64,000 nt of DNA from UMGS1387 sp045540015 (GCA_045540015.1 JAZQGP010000014.1:1-64000), one strand, 5' to 3'; shown: positions 26,438 to 35,690, counted from the first letter of the stretch. The notes: a model not told the origin generated them from the sequence alone. Numbers and translations are program-made.

Positions 26438-27379
26438 ATGAAGAAAAGAATACTTGCCATAGGCTCATCAAACATTGATTTTGTAAGCCGTATGCCGAGA
26501 GTTCCTCAGCCAGGAGAAACTCTCATTTCAAACGACACATATGCGTTTGTTCCCGGTGGAAAGGGCGCAAACAGCGCGGTTGCGGCAGCACGCCTGGGTG
26601 CGGATGTTGTATTCTGCACAAGAGTCGGAAACGACGGCTATGCATCCCAGCTTCACGACAAATACAAAGCAGAGGGAATTGACACGCGATTTGTTTTCCG
26701 CGACAAAACAGCTCAGACAGGTCTTGCGGTTGTTATGGTTGAACATACAGGGCACAACAGGATTGTTGTATATCCCGGTGCAAATGCGCTTTTGTCGGAG
26801 ATAGATATTGAAGAAGCGTTCACCTGTTATCCCGACGCACTTCTCATACAGCTTGAGATTGATTTTGCCACAGTTGTTTCCGCAACGAAAATGGCTTATA
26901 ATCAGGGAGCAAAGATATTTCTTGATGCAGGTCCAGCAAGAAGCGATTATCCTTATTCGTCGCTTGCTCCGCTTGAGGTATTCTCTCCCAATGAAACCGA
27001 AACTGAAATTATTACAGGCATAAAGCCGCTTGGTGCAGACAGTTGTCTTCGTGCGGCAATTGCAATCTGTTCAATGGTACAGACAAAGTATGTTGTTATA
27101 AAGCTTGGAGAGAGAGGCTGCTTTGTATATGACGGAACACATTGCAGACATATAGCCCCCGTTGAAATAGGCAGAGCTGTTGACACAACGGCGGCAGGTG
27201 ATGCATTTACCGCGGCACTTACGCACAGGTATCTTGACAACGGCGAGGACATTTTTGAGGCGTGTGAATATGCGAACTGTGTCGGTGCTTATGTTGTAAC
27301 AAAGCAGGGAGCTTTTTCGTCTTTGCCGACTCAAAAACAGCTTGACGAGTTTTTGAAAAGCAAAAACCAAGATGAGTAA
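26438..27379 (+). CDS. Ribokinase (PfkB family sugar kinase)
   Basis: The 313-residue kinase carries both PfkB signatures: FVPGGKGANSAVAAARLGAD near residue 37 and AVDTTAAGDAFTAAL near residue 247, with the catalytic Asp in DTTAAGDA. The N-terminal IGSSNIDFVSRMPRVPQPGET motif favours ribokinase, phosphorylating D-ribose to ribose 5-phosphate, but a related sugar cannot be excluded. No ribose transporter or regulator adjoins it. An AGGTGATG site precedes the start. Confidence 0.85.
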   Translation: MKKRILAIGSSNIDFVSRMPRVPQPGETLISNDTYAFVPGGKGANSAVAAARLGADVVFCTRVGNDGYASQLHDKYKAEGIDTRFVFRDKTAQTGLAVVMVEHTGHNRIVVYPGANALLSEIDIEEAFTCYPDALLIQLEIDFATVVSATKMAYNQGAKIFLDAGPARSDYPYSSLAPLEVFSPNETETEIITGIKPLGADSCLRAAIAICSMVQTKYVVIKLGERGCFVYDGTHCRHIAPVEIGRAVDTTAAGDAFTAALTHRYLDNGEDIFEACEYANCVGAYVVTKQGAFSSLPTQKQLDEFLKSKNQDE

Positions 27380-27413
27380 TCATAGCATTTTATGATGTTG
27401 ATTAAAAAATTGC

Positions 27414-27442
27414 TTGCAATATGCGCATAAATATGGTAGAAT
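27414..27442 (+). promoter_or_regulatory. Promoter of pyrH-frr
   Basis: TTGCAA (27414-27419), 17-bp spacer, TAGAAT (27437-27442). Confidence 0.6.
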
Positions 27443-27476
27443 ATATCAGTTAAAGCTGAACATCATAGAATAAATG

Positions 27477-27507
27477 TTAAATTGAAGTCGTTTAGACTTC
27501 AATTTAA
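27477..27507. repeat. Dyad of the intergenic hairpin family in the pyrH leader
   Basis: Perfect 13-bp inverted repeat TTAAATTGAAGTC-GTTTA-GACTTCAATTTAA. It lies between the promoter and the pyrH ribosome binding site, so it would be transcribed into the leader and could act on pyrH expression. Confidence 0.8.
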
Positions 27508-27537
27508 CAAATTAAAAATGTGCAAAGGGGAATGATT

Positions 27538-28245
27538 ATGCCAAAGTATAAGAGAGTGCTTCTAAAGCTTTCGGGCGAAGCACTGATGAACGGCAGCAAG
27601 GACGGAATTATTGATTTTGATTTTGTAGATACTATAGCAAAGCAGATTAAGCGTTGCACAAGTGAAGGAGTTTCATTTGGAATTGTTATCGGCGGCGGCA
27701 ACATCTGGCGCGGTGCAGGAAAGAAGATCAACAGAACAAGAGCAGACCATATGGGAATGCTTGCAACTGTTATAAATTCTCTTGCAGTTCAGTCTGTGTT
27801 TGAGGAAAACGGCATTGAAACAAGAACAATGACAGCCCTTCAGATGAATCAGGTGGCAGAGCCTTATATCAGAAACAAGGCGGTTTCCCACATGGATAAG
27901 GGCAGAGTTGTTATAATAGGCTGCGGCTCGGGAAATCCCTATTTCTCAACCGACACGGCAGCGGTTTTAAGAGCTGCCGAAATAGGAGCAGAAATCGTTC
28001 TCTTTGCAAAGAATGTAGACGGCGTTTACACGGCTGACCCGAAAAAAGATCCGAATGCCAAAAAGGTTGACAGCATTACTTATGACGAAATCATACATCA
28101 CGACCTGACGGTTATAGACAGTACTGCATCCGCTTTCGGACGCGACAACAATTTGCCGCTTCTGCTGTTCGGTCTTAACGATCCGGAGAACATCTACCGC
28201 GCAGTAAACGGTGAGAAAATCGGAACAATGGTTTCTCTTGGTTAA
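27538..28245 (+). CDS. pyrH: UMP kinase
   Basis: The 235-residue amino-acid-kinase-fold enzyme phosphorylates UMP to UDP. It has the nucleotide-binding KLSGEALM motif, VIGGGNIWRG and the C-terminal TVIDSTASAFGRDNNLPLLLF region, abbreviated here from about residue 180. I place the start at the ATG 27538 because AGGGG sits seven bases upstream; an earlier GTG at 27520 and an ATG at 27532 fit the site poorly. frr follows 41 bp later, the conserved order. tsf and rpsB are not upstream. Confidence 0.96.
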   Translation: MPKYKRVLLKLSGEALMNGSKDGIIDFDFVDTIAKQIKRCTSEGVSFGIVIGGGNIWRGAGKKINRTRADHMGMLATVINSLAVQSVFEENGIETRTMTALQMNQVAEPYIRNKAVSHMDKGRVVIIGCGSGNPYFSTDTAAVLRAAEIGAEIVLFAKNVDGVYTADPKKDPNAKKVDSITYDEIIHHDLTVIDSTASAFGRDNNLPLLLFGLNDPENIYRAVNGEKIGTMVSLG

Positions 28246-28286
28246 ATACAAATAAACTATAATTATACAAAACGGAGGATATACCT

Positions 28287-28841
28287 ATGAAAATTGACAC
28301 AAAGCCTTATGAAGAAAAAATGAGCAAATCCGTTGCAAGTCTTGAAACAGAATTCGGTTCAATCAGTGCAGGACGTGCAAGTGCGGCAGTGCTTGACAGA
28401 GTTCTTGTAGATTACTGTGGCAGCAGCATGCCCGTAAACCAGGTTGCAGGCGTTAAAATGCCAGACCCCAGAACACTTGTTATCTCTCCTTGGGATGCAA
28501 GCATTTTAAAGGATATTGAAAAGGCAATTCTTGCTTCCGACCTCGGAATTACACCTCAGAACGACGGCAAGGTTATCCGTCTTTCATTCCCTCAGCCTAC
28601 AGAAGAAAGAAGAAAAGAGCTTTCAAAGAAGGTTGAAAAGCTTACCGAGGAATGCAAGGTTGCTATCAGAAATATCCGCCGCGATGCAAACGACAAGTGT
28701 AAGGACATGAAGAAGAACGGCGAAATGACTGAGGACGAGCAGAAGGCGTCCGAAAAGCTCATCCAGGATGTAACCGACAAGTATGCAAAGCTTGCCGATG
28801 CAGCAGCCGATACCAAGAAAAAAGAAATCATGACCGTCTAA
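28287..28841 (+). CDS. frr: Ribosome recycling factor
   Basis: The 184-residue protein, with EF-G, splits post-termination ribosomes. Typical segments are SAGRASAAVLDRVLVDY, ISPWDASILKDIEKAI and LSFPQPTEERRKEL, and the length is normal. GGAGG lies upstream of the ATG. The usual next genes uppS and cdsA are separated from it: uppS is missing and cdsA begins 550 bp later beyond a long repeat. Confidence 0.97.
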   Translation: MKIDTKPYEEKMSKSVASLETEFGSISAGRASAAVLDRVLVDYCGSSMPVNQVAGVKMPDPRTLVISPWDASILKDIEKAILASDLGITPQNDGKVIRLSFPQPTEERRKELSKKVEKLTEECKVAIRNIRRDANDKCKDMKKNGEMTEDEQKASEKLIQDVTDKYAKLADAAADTKKKEIMTV

Positions 28842-28844
28842 CCG

Positions 28845-29340
28845 CTTTCTTGAAAGAAAGCTTGGCAAAGAACTTTTCATTGGTGAAATTGACGTTTGAA
28901 CAACATCACGCTTTTTGAAAAAAGCTTAGCAAAAACTTTTAAACGGTGAAATTGACGTTTGAACAACATCAATTTCAGAATTGCTCAATCAGTGCAGCTT
29001 TGCCATCTTACAAGTAATCGCCGTAAGCTATGGAAGCCGGGCTGAAAGACCAAACAGGTTTAAGATGAGGAATAAACTTTTAAAAAAAGTAAGATAGAAA
29101 GGCGTCGGCGACAAGGGAAGAATACATAAGGAAACCGTAGGTGTCCTTATGGGTGCTCTTTTGCCTACTTATCTGCACAAGCAGAAAAGTAGGGCCTCCA
29201 CGGCAGTGGAAAGCTACAAATTTGGTTTATGCCCACCTCGGCGATAGCCGACCATTATCAATAGAAAGAGTAACGCCCCACGGCAGTGGAAAACTGCAAA
29301 TACAGTTTATGACTTCCTGCCGTCAGGCAGAATGAGAAAT
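28845..29340 (-). repeat. Long hairpin-array repeat, copy B, joined to two-hairpin units
   Basis: Starting four bases after the frr stop codon are CTTTCTTGAAAGAAAG, two dyads of the GAAATTGACGTT type (about 28882-28978), then a segment that is the reverse complement of 37070-37200. After that come the hairpin around the conserved ACCTACGG loop (arms CATAAGGA/TCCTTATG), a second hairpin with AAGTAGG-type arms, and modules CCACTGCCGTGG and TCGGCTATCGCCGA. ORFs inside it look spurious. Confidence 0.85.
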
Positions 29341-29369
29341 CAAATTTTTGTATATTAAAGAATGGAATG

Positions 29370-29400
29370 TGACATGAAAGTTGTTTAAACTTTTATGTCA
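29370..29400. repeat. Dyad of the intergenic family overlapping the cdsA start
   Basis: TGACATGAAAGTT-GTTTA-AACTTTTATGTCA, 13-bp arms with one mismatch. The first possible cdsA ATG (29395) lies inside the right arm. Confidence 0.75.
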
Positions 29401-30231
29401 CCAATCAAAAATATGAAGCAGAGAATTTTGACGGGAATAGCTCTTGTTCTCGCTATGATTTGCGTGTTCCTGCTTTCGGGAACATGGGTTTACATTGCCT
29501 TTTGCAGCCTGCTGTCGGTTTTTGGCACATGGGAAATGCTGGGCTGTGTAGGCAAACTCAAAACAAGAATACTTTCAGTTCCGGCGCTGATAATTTCGGC
29601 GGCGTGTCCTCTTTGCGCTCATTTTGTCGGAATGCAGTCGCTTCCTGTGATGCTTTCTGGACTGCTGTTTTATATGCTTGTTGTTTCCGTGTTCACGGCA
29701 GACAGCATTGATACGCAGTCAGTTTCAACGGCGTTTACGACTACGGCGTATGTTATAATCTGCTTTACATGTCTTCTTCAGCTTCGCTATATTGCGGACG
29801 CAGACGGAAATACAGTGGGACAGTATTTTTACCTGCTTGTATTTGTTGCGGCATGGATAACGGACACGTTTGCGTATTTTACGGGTGTTTTCTTCGGAAA
29901 GCACAAGCTGATACCTCGTGTCAGTCCAAAAAAGACTGTTGAGGGTGCTGTCGGCGGAATTGTTTTCTGTGTTATTGCGTTTCTTGTATATGCAAAGGTT
30001 CTCACAAGTGTATCGGATATACAAGTGAATTACGTTGCTTTTGCAATTTTCGGACTGTGCCTTTCGGTGCTTTCGCAGATTGGCGATTTGCTTGCATCTG
30101 CCATAAAACGCAGCTACGGTATAAAGGACTACGGAAAGCTTTTTCCCGGCCACGGCGGTGTGCTTGACAGGTTTGACAGTATTATGGTGCTGTGTCCGGT
30201 GCTGTATATTTGTATTGGAATTCTAATATGA
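29395..30231 (+). CDS. cdsA: Phosphatidate cytidylyltransferase
   Basis: The 278-residue integral membrane enzyme makes CDP-diacylglycerol for phospholipid synthesis. It has about seven hydrophobic helices and the CdsA signature near the C-terminus, with the core SAIKRSYGIKDYGKLFPGHG (starting near residue 235) followed by GGVLDRFDS. The start is uncertain: the ATG at 29395 lies in a dyad and has no ribosome binding site, and the ATG at 29413 (MKQRILTG) matches family N-termini but also lacks one. dxr and rseP, usual neighbours, are absent; ispE follows. Confidence 0.93.
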   Translation: MSPIKNMKQRILTGIALVLAMICVFLLSGTWVYIAFCSLLSVFGTWEMLGCVGKLKTRILSVPALIISAACPLCAHFVGMQSLPVMLSGLLFYMLVVSVFTADSIDTQSVSTAFTTTAYVIICFTCLLQLRYIADADGNTVGQYFYLLVFVAAWITDTFAYFTGVFFGKHKLIPRVSPKKTVEGAVGGIVFCVIAFLVYAKVLTSVSDIQVNYVAFAIFGLCLSVLSQIGDLLASAIKRSYGIKDYGKLFPGHGGVLDRFDSIMVLCPVLYICIGILI

Positions 30232-30240
30232 CAAATGTGC

Positions 30241-30268
30241 GACCGGCGCTTCTTTGGCGTCGGTCTTT
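30241..30268 (+). terminator. Possible weak terminator between cdsA and ispE
   Basis: GACCGGCGC, seven-base loop, GCGTCGGTC (one wobble), then CTTTAATATTT. The T tract is poor. Confidence 0.45.
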
Positions 30269-30298
30269 AATATTTATCGGATTAAAGGAGATATCAGC

Positions 30299-31162
30299 TT
30301 GAAGATCACGGCTTTTGCAAAAATAAATCTGACGCTTGAAATCCTCGGAACAAAACGTGCTGACGGGTTTCACGATTTGCTGTCAGTTATGCACAAAATT
30401 CCTGTCGGGGATGAGGTTTCTCTTGAATTGACAAATACCGGTGAGCTTGAGTTTTCGTGCTCGGAAAAAGTATGCGCAAACGAGGATAACCTTGCATACA
30501 AGGCGTTTGTGCTCTACAGAGAAAAGGCTGTTGAAAAGGGACATGAAAGCTTTGGCGCAAAAATCCATATAGAAAAAGTAATGCCGACGGGAGCCGGTCT
30601 TGCAGGAGGAAGTGCGGACGGTGCAGCGGTGCTTGATATGCTGCAGGAAAGCCTTGGAGTTTTCACAAAAGATGAGCTTCATTCGATTGCAGCGTCTCTC
30701 GGAAGCGATGTGCCGTTTTGTCTTAAACGTCATACCGCTTGTCTTTGCTCGGGACGCGGCGAGGTGATGACGGACATAGCCTCTCTTTCTGGAGTTTTCT
30801 GCCTTGTTGCAAAGCCGAACGAAAACCTGTCGACAAAGGGCATATATAAGCTGTATGACGAAATGCATGGTGACGACTATTCGAAAAATGCGTCATTACT
30901 TATGAAAGATGCTCTGTCTGAGAGGGATGTGAAAAAGGCTTCACAGCTTCTTGTAAATGATTTTGAAGAAATATGTGTAGCAAGGCTTCCCGAAATAGAA
31001 ACACTTCGCAAAGAACTGCTTTTACACGGAGCAATGGGAGCACGTATGTCGGGAAGCGGTTCGGCGGTATTCGGACTTTTTGACAGTGAAAAGGATATGC
31101 AAAAATGCAGGGCTGTGCTTAAAGATAGAGGCTTATTCTTCAGAGGGTTTGAATATATTTAA
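30299..31162 (+). CDS. ispE: 4-diphosphocytidyl-2-C-methyl-D-erythritol kinase
   Basis: The 287-residue GHMP kinase acts in the MEP isoprenoid pathway. It has KITAFAKINLTLEI at the N-terminus, the ATP-binding PTGAGLAGGSADGAAVL near residue 96 and the C-terminal MSGSGSAVFGLF motif. I choose a TTG start at 30299 because AAAGGAG lies eight bases upstream and the conserved Lys-Ile-Thr begins there; an in-frame ATG 45 bases earlier adds residues not seen in the family and lies in the preceding hairpin. Confidence 0.94.
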   Translation: MKITAFAKINLTLEILGTKRADGFHDLLSVMHKIPVGDEVSLELTNTGELEFSCSEKVCANEDNLAYKAFVLYREKAVEKGHESFGAKIHIEKVMPTGAGLAGGSADGAAVLDMLQESLGVFTKDELHSIAASLGSDVPFCLKRHTACLCSGRGEVMTDIASLSGVFCLVAKPNENLSTKGIYKLYDEMHGDDYSKNASLLMKDALSERDVKKASQLLVNDFEEICVARLPEIETLRKELLLHGAMGARMSGSGSAVFGLFDSEKDMQKCRAVLKDRGLFFRGFEYI

Positions 31163-31225
31163 GAGTTAAAACAACTGAATAACAAATAAATTTACGGCAA
31201 AACTCTTGTTATGGGAGGAATTGCC

Positions 31226-31885
31226 ATGAATAACATAAAGCTTAAAAAATTGTTTCGCGAAGGTGCGGTGTACCTTTGTTTCCTGGTACTTATAACAGCA
31301 GCGTTTTTGTCGGCGTTTACGGTTAAAGGCGAGCTTTGTGCAGAAAACATTTCCCAAAGGCTTATACGGCTTCATGTTATAGCGTCGTCCGACAGCGACA
31401 GCGACCAGAACCTTAAGCGAAAGGTTCGTGATGCGCTTATAATTGAGAGCGCAGCTTTGTTTGACGGATGCGAGAATATTTTCGATGCAGAGAAAATATG
31501 CCGTGAAAACAAATTGCTTCTTGAAAAGGCGGCAAGAAAGGTTGTAGAGCAGGAAGGCTTTGATTATACGGTGAGTACCAAGTTTGATTACGAACTTTAT
31601 CCTGTAAGACGTTATGAGGAGTTTACACTTCCGGCGGGAGAATATCTGTCGCTAAGGGTTATTATCGGAGAAGGAAAAGGAAAAAACTGGTGGTGCGTGC
31701 TGTATCCGCCGCTTTGCACGTCTTATGCTTCAAGAACCGTTTCGACAGATAAAAAGTGCTTGTCGGAATACGGCTTTTCGGACAACGAAATCGCAATTCT
31801 TGAAGATGGCGAGCCTGACAAAAGCGGAAAAATTGTGTTAAAATCGTATTTGTTTGATATGCTTTTTAAAAATAGTAGAAAATGA
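31226..31885 (+). CDS. spoIIR: Stage II sporulation protein R
   Basis: The 219-residue secreted signalling protein is made in the forespore and triggers SpoIIGA processing of pro-sigma-E in the mother cell. An N-terminal hydrophobic segment (about residues 15-37) is followed by the family motif RLIRLHVIASSDSDSDQNLK and, later, GKGKNWWCVLYPPLC. GGGAGGA supports the ATG at 31226; an earlier in-frame start lies inside that site. It confirms the spore-forming lineage together with Spo0A. tmcAL follows after nine bases. Confidence 0.95.
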   Translation: MNNIKLKKLFREGAVYLCFLVLITAAFLSAFTVKGELCAENISQRLIRLHVIASSDSDSDQNLKRKVRDALIIESAALFDGCENIFDAEKICRENKLLLEKAARKVVEQEGFDYTVSTKFDYELYPVRRYEEFTLPAGEYLSLRVIIGEGKGKNWWCVLYPPLCTSYASRTVSTDKKCLSEYGFSDNEIAILEDGEPDKSGKIVLKSYLFDMLFKNSRK

Positions 31886-31894
31886 GGTGCTTTT

Positions 31895-33016
31895 ATGACA
31901 TCGTGCGGTATCATATGTGAATACAACCCGTTTCATACGGGTCATGCCTTTCAGCTTGAACAAGTGAAAAGACGTTTTGATGCCGCGGTGTGTGTTATGA
32001 GCGGAGATTTTGTTCAAAGAGGCGAGTGCGCATTTTCGGACAAAGAAAAGCGTGCACAGAATGCTGTTAAAAACGGTGCGGACGTTGTGCTTGAGTTGCC
32101 GTTTCCGTTTTCAAGCATGAGTGCGGAAGGCTTTGCAAGGGCAGGCATTGAAATCCTTTCAAAAAGCGGACTTTGCTCTTCTTTTGCTTTTGGCTCGGAA
32201 TGTGCGGATATTGAGCTTTTGTGCAGAGTTTCTCAGATAATCTCTGAAAAAGCTTTTGATAAAAATGTAAGAAACGAAATGTCTTTTGACCCATCGCTTA
32301 GCTACGCAAGGGCGAGAAGTAAATTTGTCAGAGAGCAGTTTGGAGAAAAATTTGCCTGTGTTCTTGAAAATCCAAACGACATTCTTGCCGTGGAATACAT
32401 AAGAGCAAACCTTGCTTTGTCAAAACCGATGACGCCTATAGCAATAAAGCGCAGTACTCCGAGATTGTCTAAGGATGACAAATTTGCATCAAGCTCGTAT
32501 ATAAGAAAAAATATAAAAGACGCAAAGCTCAATGAAGTGAGTGCATACCTGCCGTACGAAACGGACTTTTGCGATTATTTCACAGATGACAACGGCTTTT
32601 ACGAGTTTTTAAAGCTTTGCCTGTCGATGAAAACTCCTGACGAACTAAAGGGTATTGCTGAGGTGTCGGGCGGAGTTCATCATGCGATAGTAAAAAACGC
32701 AGTGAGCACCGAGAGCTATGACGCACTTTCGGAGGCTCTTTCAAACAAAGGAACAACTGACGCCAAGGCAAGAAGAATGTTGCTTTTCAGCCTTTTCGGT
32801 GTTGATAAAAAGTATCTTAAAGAAAGTGTCGCATTTACAAGGGTTCTTGCAATGAATGAAACAGGGCAAAAGTTACTTTCCGAAACACGCAAAAACAGAA
32901 ACATAATAATCGCCGGAAAAGCAGCTCATGTAAAAGCAAATGAAAACGCACGCAGACAGTACGACCTTGCAGAAAAAGCAAGACGAGTGCTCTACTTGTG
33001 CAGAAATAGTTTTTAA
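31895..33016 (+). CDS. tmcAL: tRNA(Met) cytidine acetate ligase TmcAL
   Basis: The 373-residue enzyme of the YlbM family makes N4-acetylcytidine at the wobble position of elongator tRNA-Met from acetate and ATP. The N-terminal nucleotidyltransferase motif GIICEYNPFHTGHAFQL and the MSGDFVQRGE segment are diagnostic, followed by AIKRSTPRLSKDDKFASSS. The length is slightly shorter than the approximately 400-residue norm. It sits between spoIIR and the WYL gene with short gaps, suggesting an operon. Confidence 0.95.
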   Translation: MTSCGIICEYNPFHTGHAFQLEQVKRRFDAAVCVMSGDFVQRGECAFSDKEKRAQNAVKNGADVVLELPFPFSSMSAEGFARAGIEILSKSGLCSSFAFGSECADIELLCRVSQIISEKAFDKNVRNEMSFDPSLSYARARSKFVREQFGEKFACVLENPNDILAVEYIRANLALSKPMTPIAIKRSTPRLSKDDKFASSSYIRKNIKDAKLNEVSAYLPYETDFCDYFTDDNGFYEFLKLCLSMKTPDELKGIAEVSGGVHHAIVKNAVSTESYDALSEALSNKGTTDAKARRMLLFSLFGVDKKYLKESVAFTRVLAMNETGQKLLSETRKNRNIIIAGKAAHVKANENARRQYDLAEKARRVLYLCRNSF

Positions 33017-33033
33017 TCAAAGGAGGACTGACC

Positions 33034-34026
33034 ATGCCGAAATCGCCCATGCAGAAATCAAAGCTTCTATACATAATGAAATATCTTGAAACACATTCGG
33101 ATGAGGAGCATACGGTAACGGTTGAGGACATTGTGTCGTACCTTGATTCTAAGAGTATTAAGGCGGAGAGAAAAAGCCTGTATGATGATTTTGAACAGCT
33201 AAAGCTGTTTGGAGCAGATATTCTTTCTGTGAGAAAAAACAGGACTGTCGGCTATTATCTTGCTTCGCGTACCTTTGAGGTTTCGGAATTGAAACTTCTT
33301 GTTGATGCGGTTCAAGGCTCAAGGTTTATAACGCAGAAAAAGTCGGCAGAGCTTATAAAAAAGCTGGGTTCTCTCTGCAGTACATATGAAAATGCGGCGC
33401 TCTCCCGTCAGGTGCTTCTCAGCAACAGAATCAAGTCAATGAACGAGAGTATTTACTACAATGTTGACAAAATACATAATGCAATAAACAACGACAAAGC
33501 GATAACGTTTCATTATTTTGAATACAACCGCAAGAAAGAACGTGTTCTTAGACACGACGGAAAGCTGTACAGCGTAAGCCCGTTTGCACTCAACTGGGAT
33601 GACGAAAACTATTATCTGATAGGATTTGACAACAACATAGAAAAAATCCGTCATTACCGCGTGGACAAAATGATAGACATTACGGTGACACGAAACATCC
33701 GCCAAGGAAAAGAGGTTTTCAGAGAGCTTGACGTTGAAAAATACGCAGGAAAAGTGTTTTCGATGTTTGGCGGGCAGCAGGTGCGAGTGTGCATGGAGTT
33801 TGACGAGAGCCTTTGCGGTGCGGTTATTGACAGATTTGGCAAGGACGTGCTTATGCGTGACAGCGAAAATGAGGGCAAATTCTATGTTCACAGCGATATT
33901 GTTGTAAGTGACCATTTCTTTGGTTGGCTGTTCTCGTTCGGGGATAAGGCAAGGGTTGTGACACCCGAAAATGTTGTGGTGCAGTTCAGGGAGTATGCAG
34001 AAAAAGTTCTGGGGTTGTATAGTTAA
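33034..34026 (+). CDS. WYL-domain transcriptional regulator
   Basis: The 330-residue product has an N-terminal winged HTH (about residues 10-70, with ERKSLYDDFEQLKLFG), a middle helical region, a WYL domain (about 135-225, with SPFALNWDDENYYLIGFD in place of the Trp-Tyr-Leu core) and a C-terminal WCX extension. WYL proteins are ligand-responsive regulators, in some cases of defence or DNA-damage functions. It lies 17 bp after tmcAL, and the next gene is a candidate nuclease with its own promoter. The target is unknown. Confidence 0.88.
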   Translation: MPKSPMQKSKLLYIMKYLETHSDEEHTVTVEDIVSYLDSKSIKAERKSLYDDFEQLKLFGADILSVRKNRTVGYYLASRTFEVSELKLLVDAVQGSRFITQKKSAELIKKLGSLCSTYENAALSRQVLLSNRIKSMNESIYYNVDKIHNAINNDKAITFHYFEYNRKKERVLRHDGKLYSVSPFALNWDDENYYLIGFDNNIEKIRHYRVDKMIDITVTRNIRQGKEVFRELDVEKYAGKVFSMFGGQQVRVCMEFDESLCGAVIDRFGKDVLMRDSENEGKFYVHSDIVVSDHFFGWLFSFGDKARVVTPENVVVQFREYAEKVLGLYS

Positions 34027-34041
34027 CCCAATCACATATGT

Positions 34042-34070
34042 TTGACATTTTCAACTAAAAATGTTATAAT
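34042..34070 (+). promoter_or_regulatory. Consensus sigma-A promoter of the SAP/nuclease-like gene
   Basis: TTGACA (34042-34047), 17-bp spacer, TATAAT (34065-34070), a perfect match. The expected start is only about 15 nt before the ATG, so the leader is barely longer than the ribosome binding site. Confidence 0.85.
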
Positions 34071-34091
34071 TTTATAAAGGAGTGGTATATA

Positions 34092-35630
34092 ATGGATTTT
34101 TTAAAATTTGTAGAACAAATACCCAACATTTCTATTGCCAAAAGAGTAGCTTCTGCATATGTTGCCGACTATAGGCGTTTAGAGCTTGGAGAAATTATTG
34201 AGTTTTTGAAAAAAACCGCCCAACAGTATACCTCCTACGAAAATATATCTAATAGATTAGAAGAAATAAAGCTTGATTCAAATAGGGCGGTACGTATCAT
34301 TGCTCCGATTCTCTTGCGTGATTATCTGTTGAACCAGGATGATTTTATTTCTCCAACAAAAGACACCGATACTGCAATCCTCAATTACGAGAAAAGCATT
34401 ATAGATGAATCTAATAACTTCGAAATATCAAAAATGTCAAAAGATTTTGCCTTGTTTAAACACATGCTTGATGCAGCGTGGGCACATAATGACGACATAT
34501 CTGTAGATGAAAAGAATTTGTTAGAAACATTAAGAAAATATCTATCCATATCCATAAAAGAATTCCATATGCTGGATGCAAAATCCGGAAGATTTCCTAT
34601 GCTCGGAAATGCGCTTCATACATACGATGACATTGAGGACACACGAAAGATTCTTCAAACAAAAGGCTTGATTGTTTCAATAAGGAATTCTGATGGTGTT
34701 ATGTGTGATATGATACCTGATGATATAGCAAAATGTATTCGTCAGTACTATAATATTGAAATTCGTTCATATGGATATGAAAAATTGACTGATTATGTTA
34801 TTAAAAAGACTAAAAAACAATATCTTATAGATATTATTGAAAAGGCAAACCAATATTTGGAAAAGGCTAAAATTGAAATATCAAACAATCCCACAATAAG
34901 TGAACTAAAAGAAGTTATATTGAAATCTATTCAGCCTTCCAACCTTATTGGTGGTTTCTCTCCTCGAGATGGGTTAGATGTAACGATGCTTACAAATTGG
35001 TGTTCGGACATTGGACTTAGTGTTTCTGGTAATAAAAGTTCTTTAATTGAAAGAATTCTTGAATACTACGACTCAATGCGAAAAATTGAAATAAAAACCG
35101 AAGATGAAAGAGAAAAACTTCTTGCTTTTTATAATCAGCTTGCAAACAGAGATTTGAAAAATTTAAGGGCAAATAATGTAATAGAAAAAGATTTGCAGTG
35201 CGAGCATTTGTTTGAAGATGCAACAAATTATATTTTTGAAAAATTATTGCTCAATAAACCTTTAACACTAACCGGATCAGAACATCCGGACGGCAAATTG
35301 TCTTTCAAAGATAAATATATCATGTGGGACAACAAGTCAAAAGAAACAGCAGTCAACCTTAAAGACCATATCAATCAATTTGAACGTTATATAAAAACAT
35401 CCGACAAAGATGTTGCTGTGTTCATGGTTATTGCTCCTGATTTTACTCAACAAAGTATTCAGGAATGTGTCGATTTCGCTTTGAATAATGACACACAAAT
35501 TCTCTTAATTACAGCAGAAGAATTGAAAACGGTTGCCGAAACATGGTCAAAGAATCATCCTGGTGAAATCTTCAATTTGGGCTATTTCAAACAGAATGGC
35601 AGATTTGACATTAAGCTATTAAACTTATAA
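34092..35630 (+). CDS. Unknown protein with SAP-like and PD-(D/E)XK nuclease-like regions
   Basis: I do not recognise this 512-residue protein as a named family. The N-terminal 290 residues are helical and charged. Residues about 293-335 (TMLTNWCSDIGLSVSGNKSS then LIERILEYY) resemble a SAP DNA-binding motif. The C-terminal 140 residues read like a restriction-endonuclease fold: HPDGKLSFKDKYIMWDNKSK has Asp, then Asp-Asn-Lys spaced as PD...(D/E)XK, followed by a Rossmann-like AVFMVIAPDF strand. It is visibly more A/T-rich than its neighbours, has its own consensus promoter and follows a WYL regulator. A DNA-targeting defence or mobile-element role is inference. No methyltransferase adjoins it. 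Confidence 0.6.
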   Translation: MDFLKFVEQIPNISIAKRVASAYVADYRRLELGEIIEFLKKTAQQYTSYENISNRLEEIKLDSNRAVRIIAPILLRDYLLNQDDFISPTKDTDTAILNYEKSIIDESNNFEISKMSKDFALFKHMLDAAWAHNDDISVDEKNLLETLRKYLSISIKEFHMLDAKSGRFPMLGNALHTYDDIEDTRKILQTKGLIVSIRNSDGVMCDMIPDDIAKCIRQYYNIEIRSYGYEKLTDYVIKKTKKQYLIDIIEKANQYLEKAKIEISNNPTISELKEVILKSIQPSNLIGGFSPRDGLDVTMLTNWCSDIGLSVSGNKSSLIERILEYYDSMRKIEIKTEDEREKLLAFYNQLANRDLKNLRANNVIEKDLQCEHLFEDATNYIFEKLLLNKPLTLTGSEHPDGKLSFKDKYIMWDNKSKETAVNLKDHINQFERYIKTSDKDVAVFMVIAPDFTQQSIQECVDFALNNDTQILLITAEELKTVAETWSKNHPGEIFNLGYFKQNGRFDIKLLNL

Positions 35631-35655
35631 AATCTAAAAAAATTTCAAAAAACCC

Positions 35656-35684
35656 TTGACAAAGCGGACAATGCGTGATATAAT
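35656..35684 (+). promoter_or_regulatory. Consensus sigma-A promoter of rplJL
   Basis: TTGACA (35656-35661), 17-bp spacer, TATAAT (35679-35684). Confidence 0.9.
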
Positions 35685-35690
35685 CCGTGT

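Noticed and set aside
29141..29335. 64-codon ORF in repeat copy B
   Set aside because: Repeat-derived, no ribosome binding site and no conserved protein pattern.
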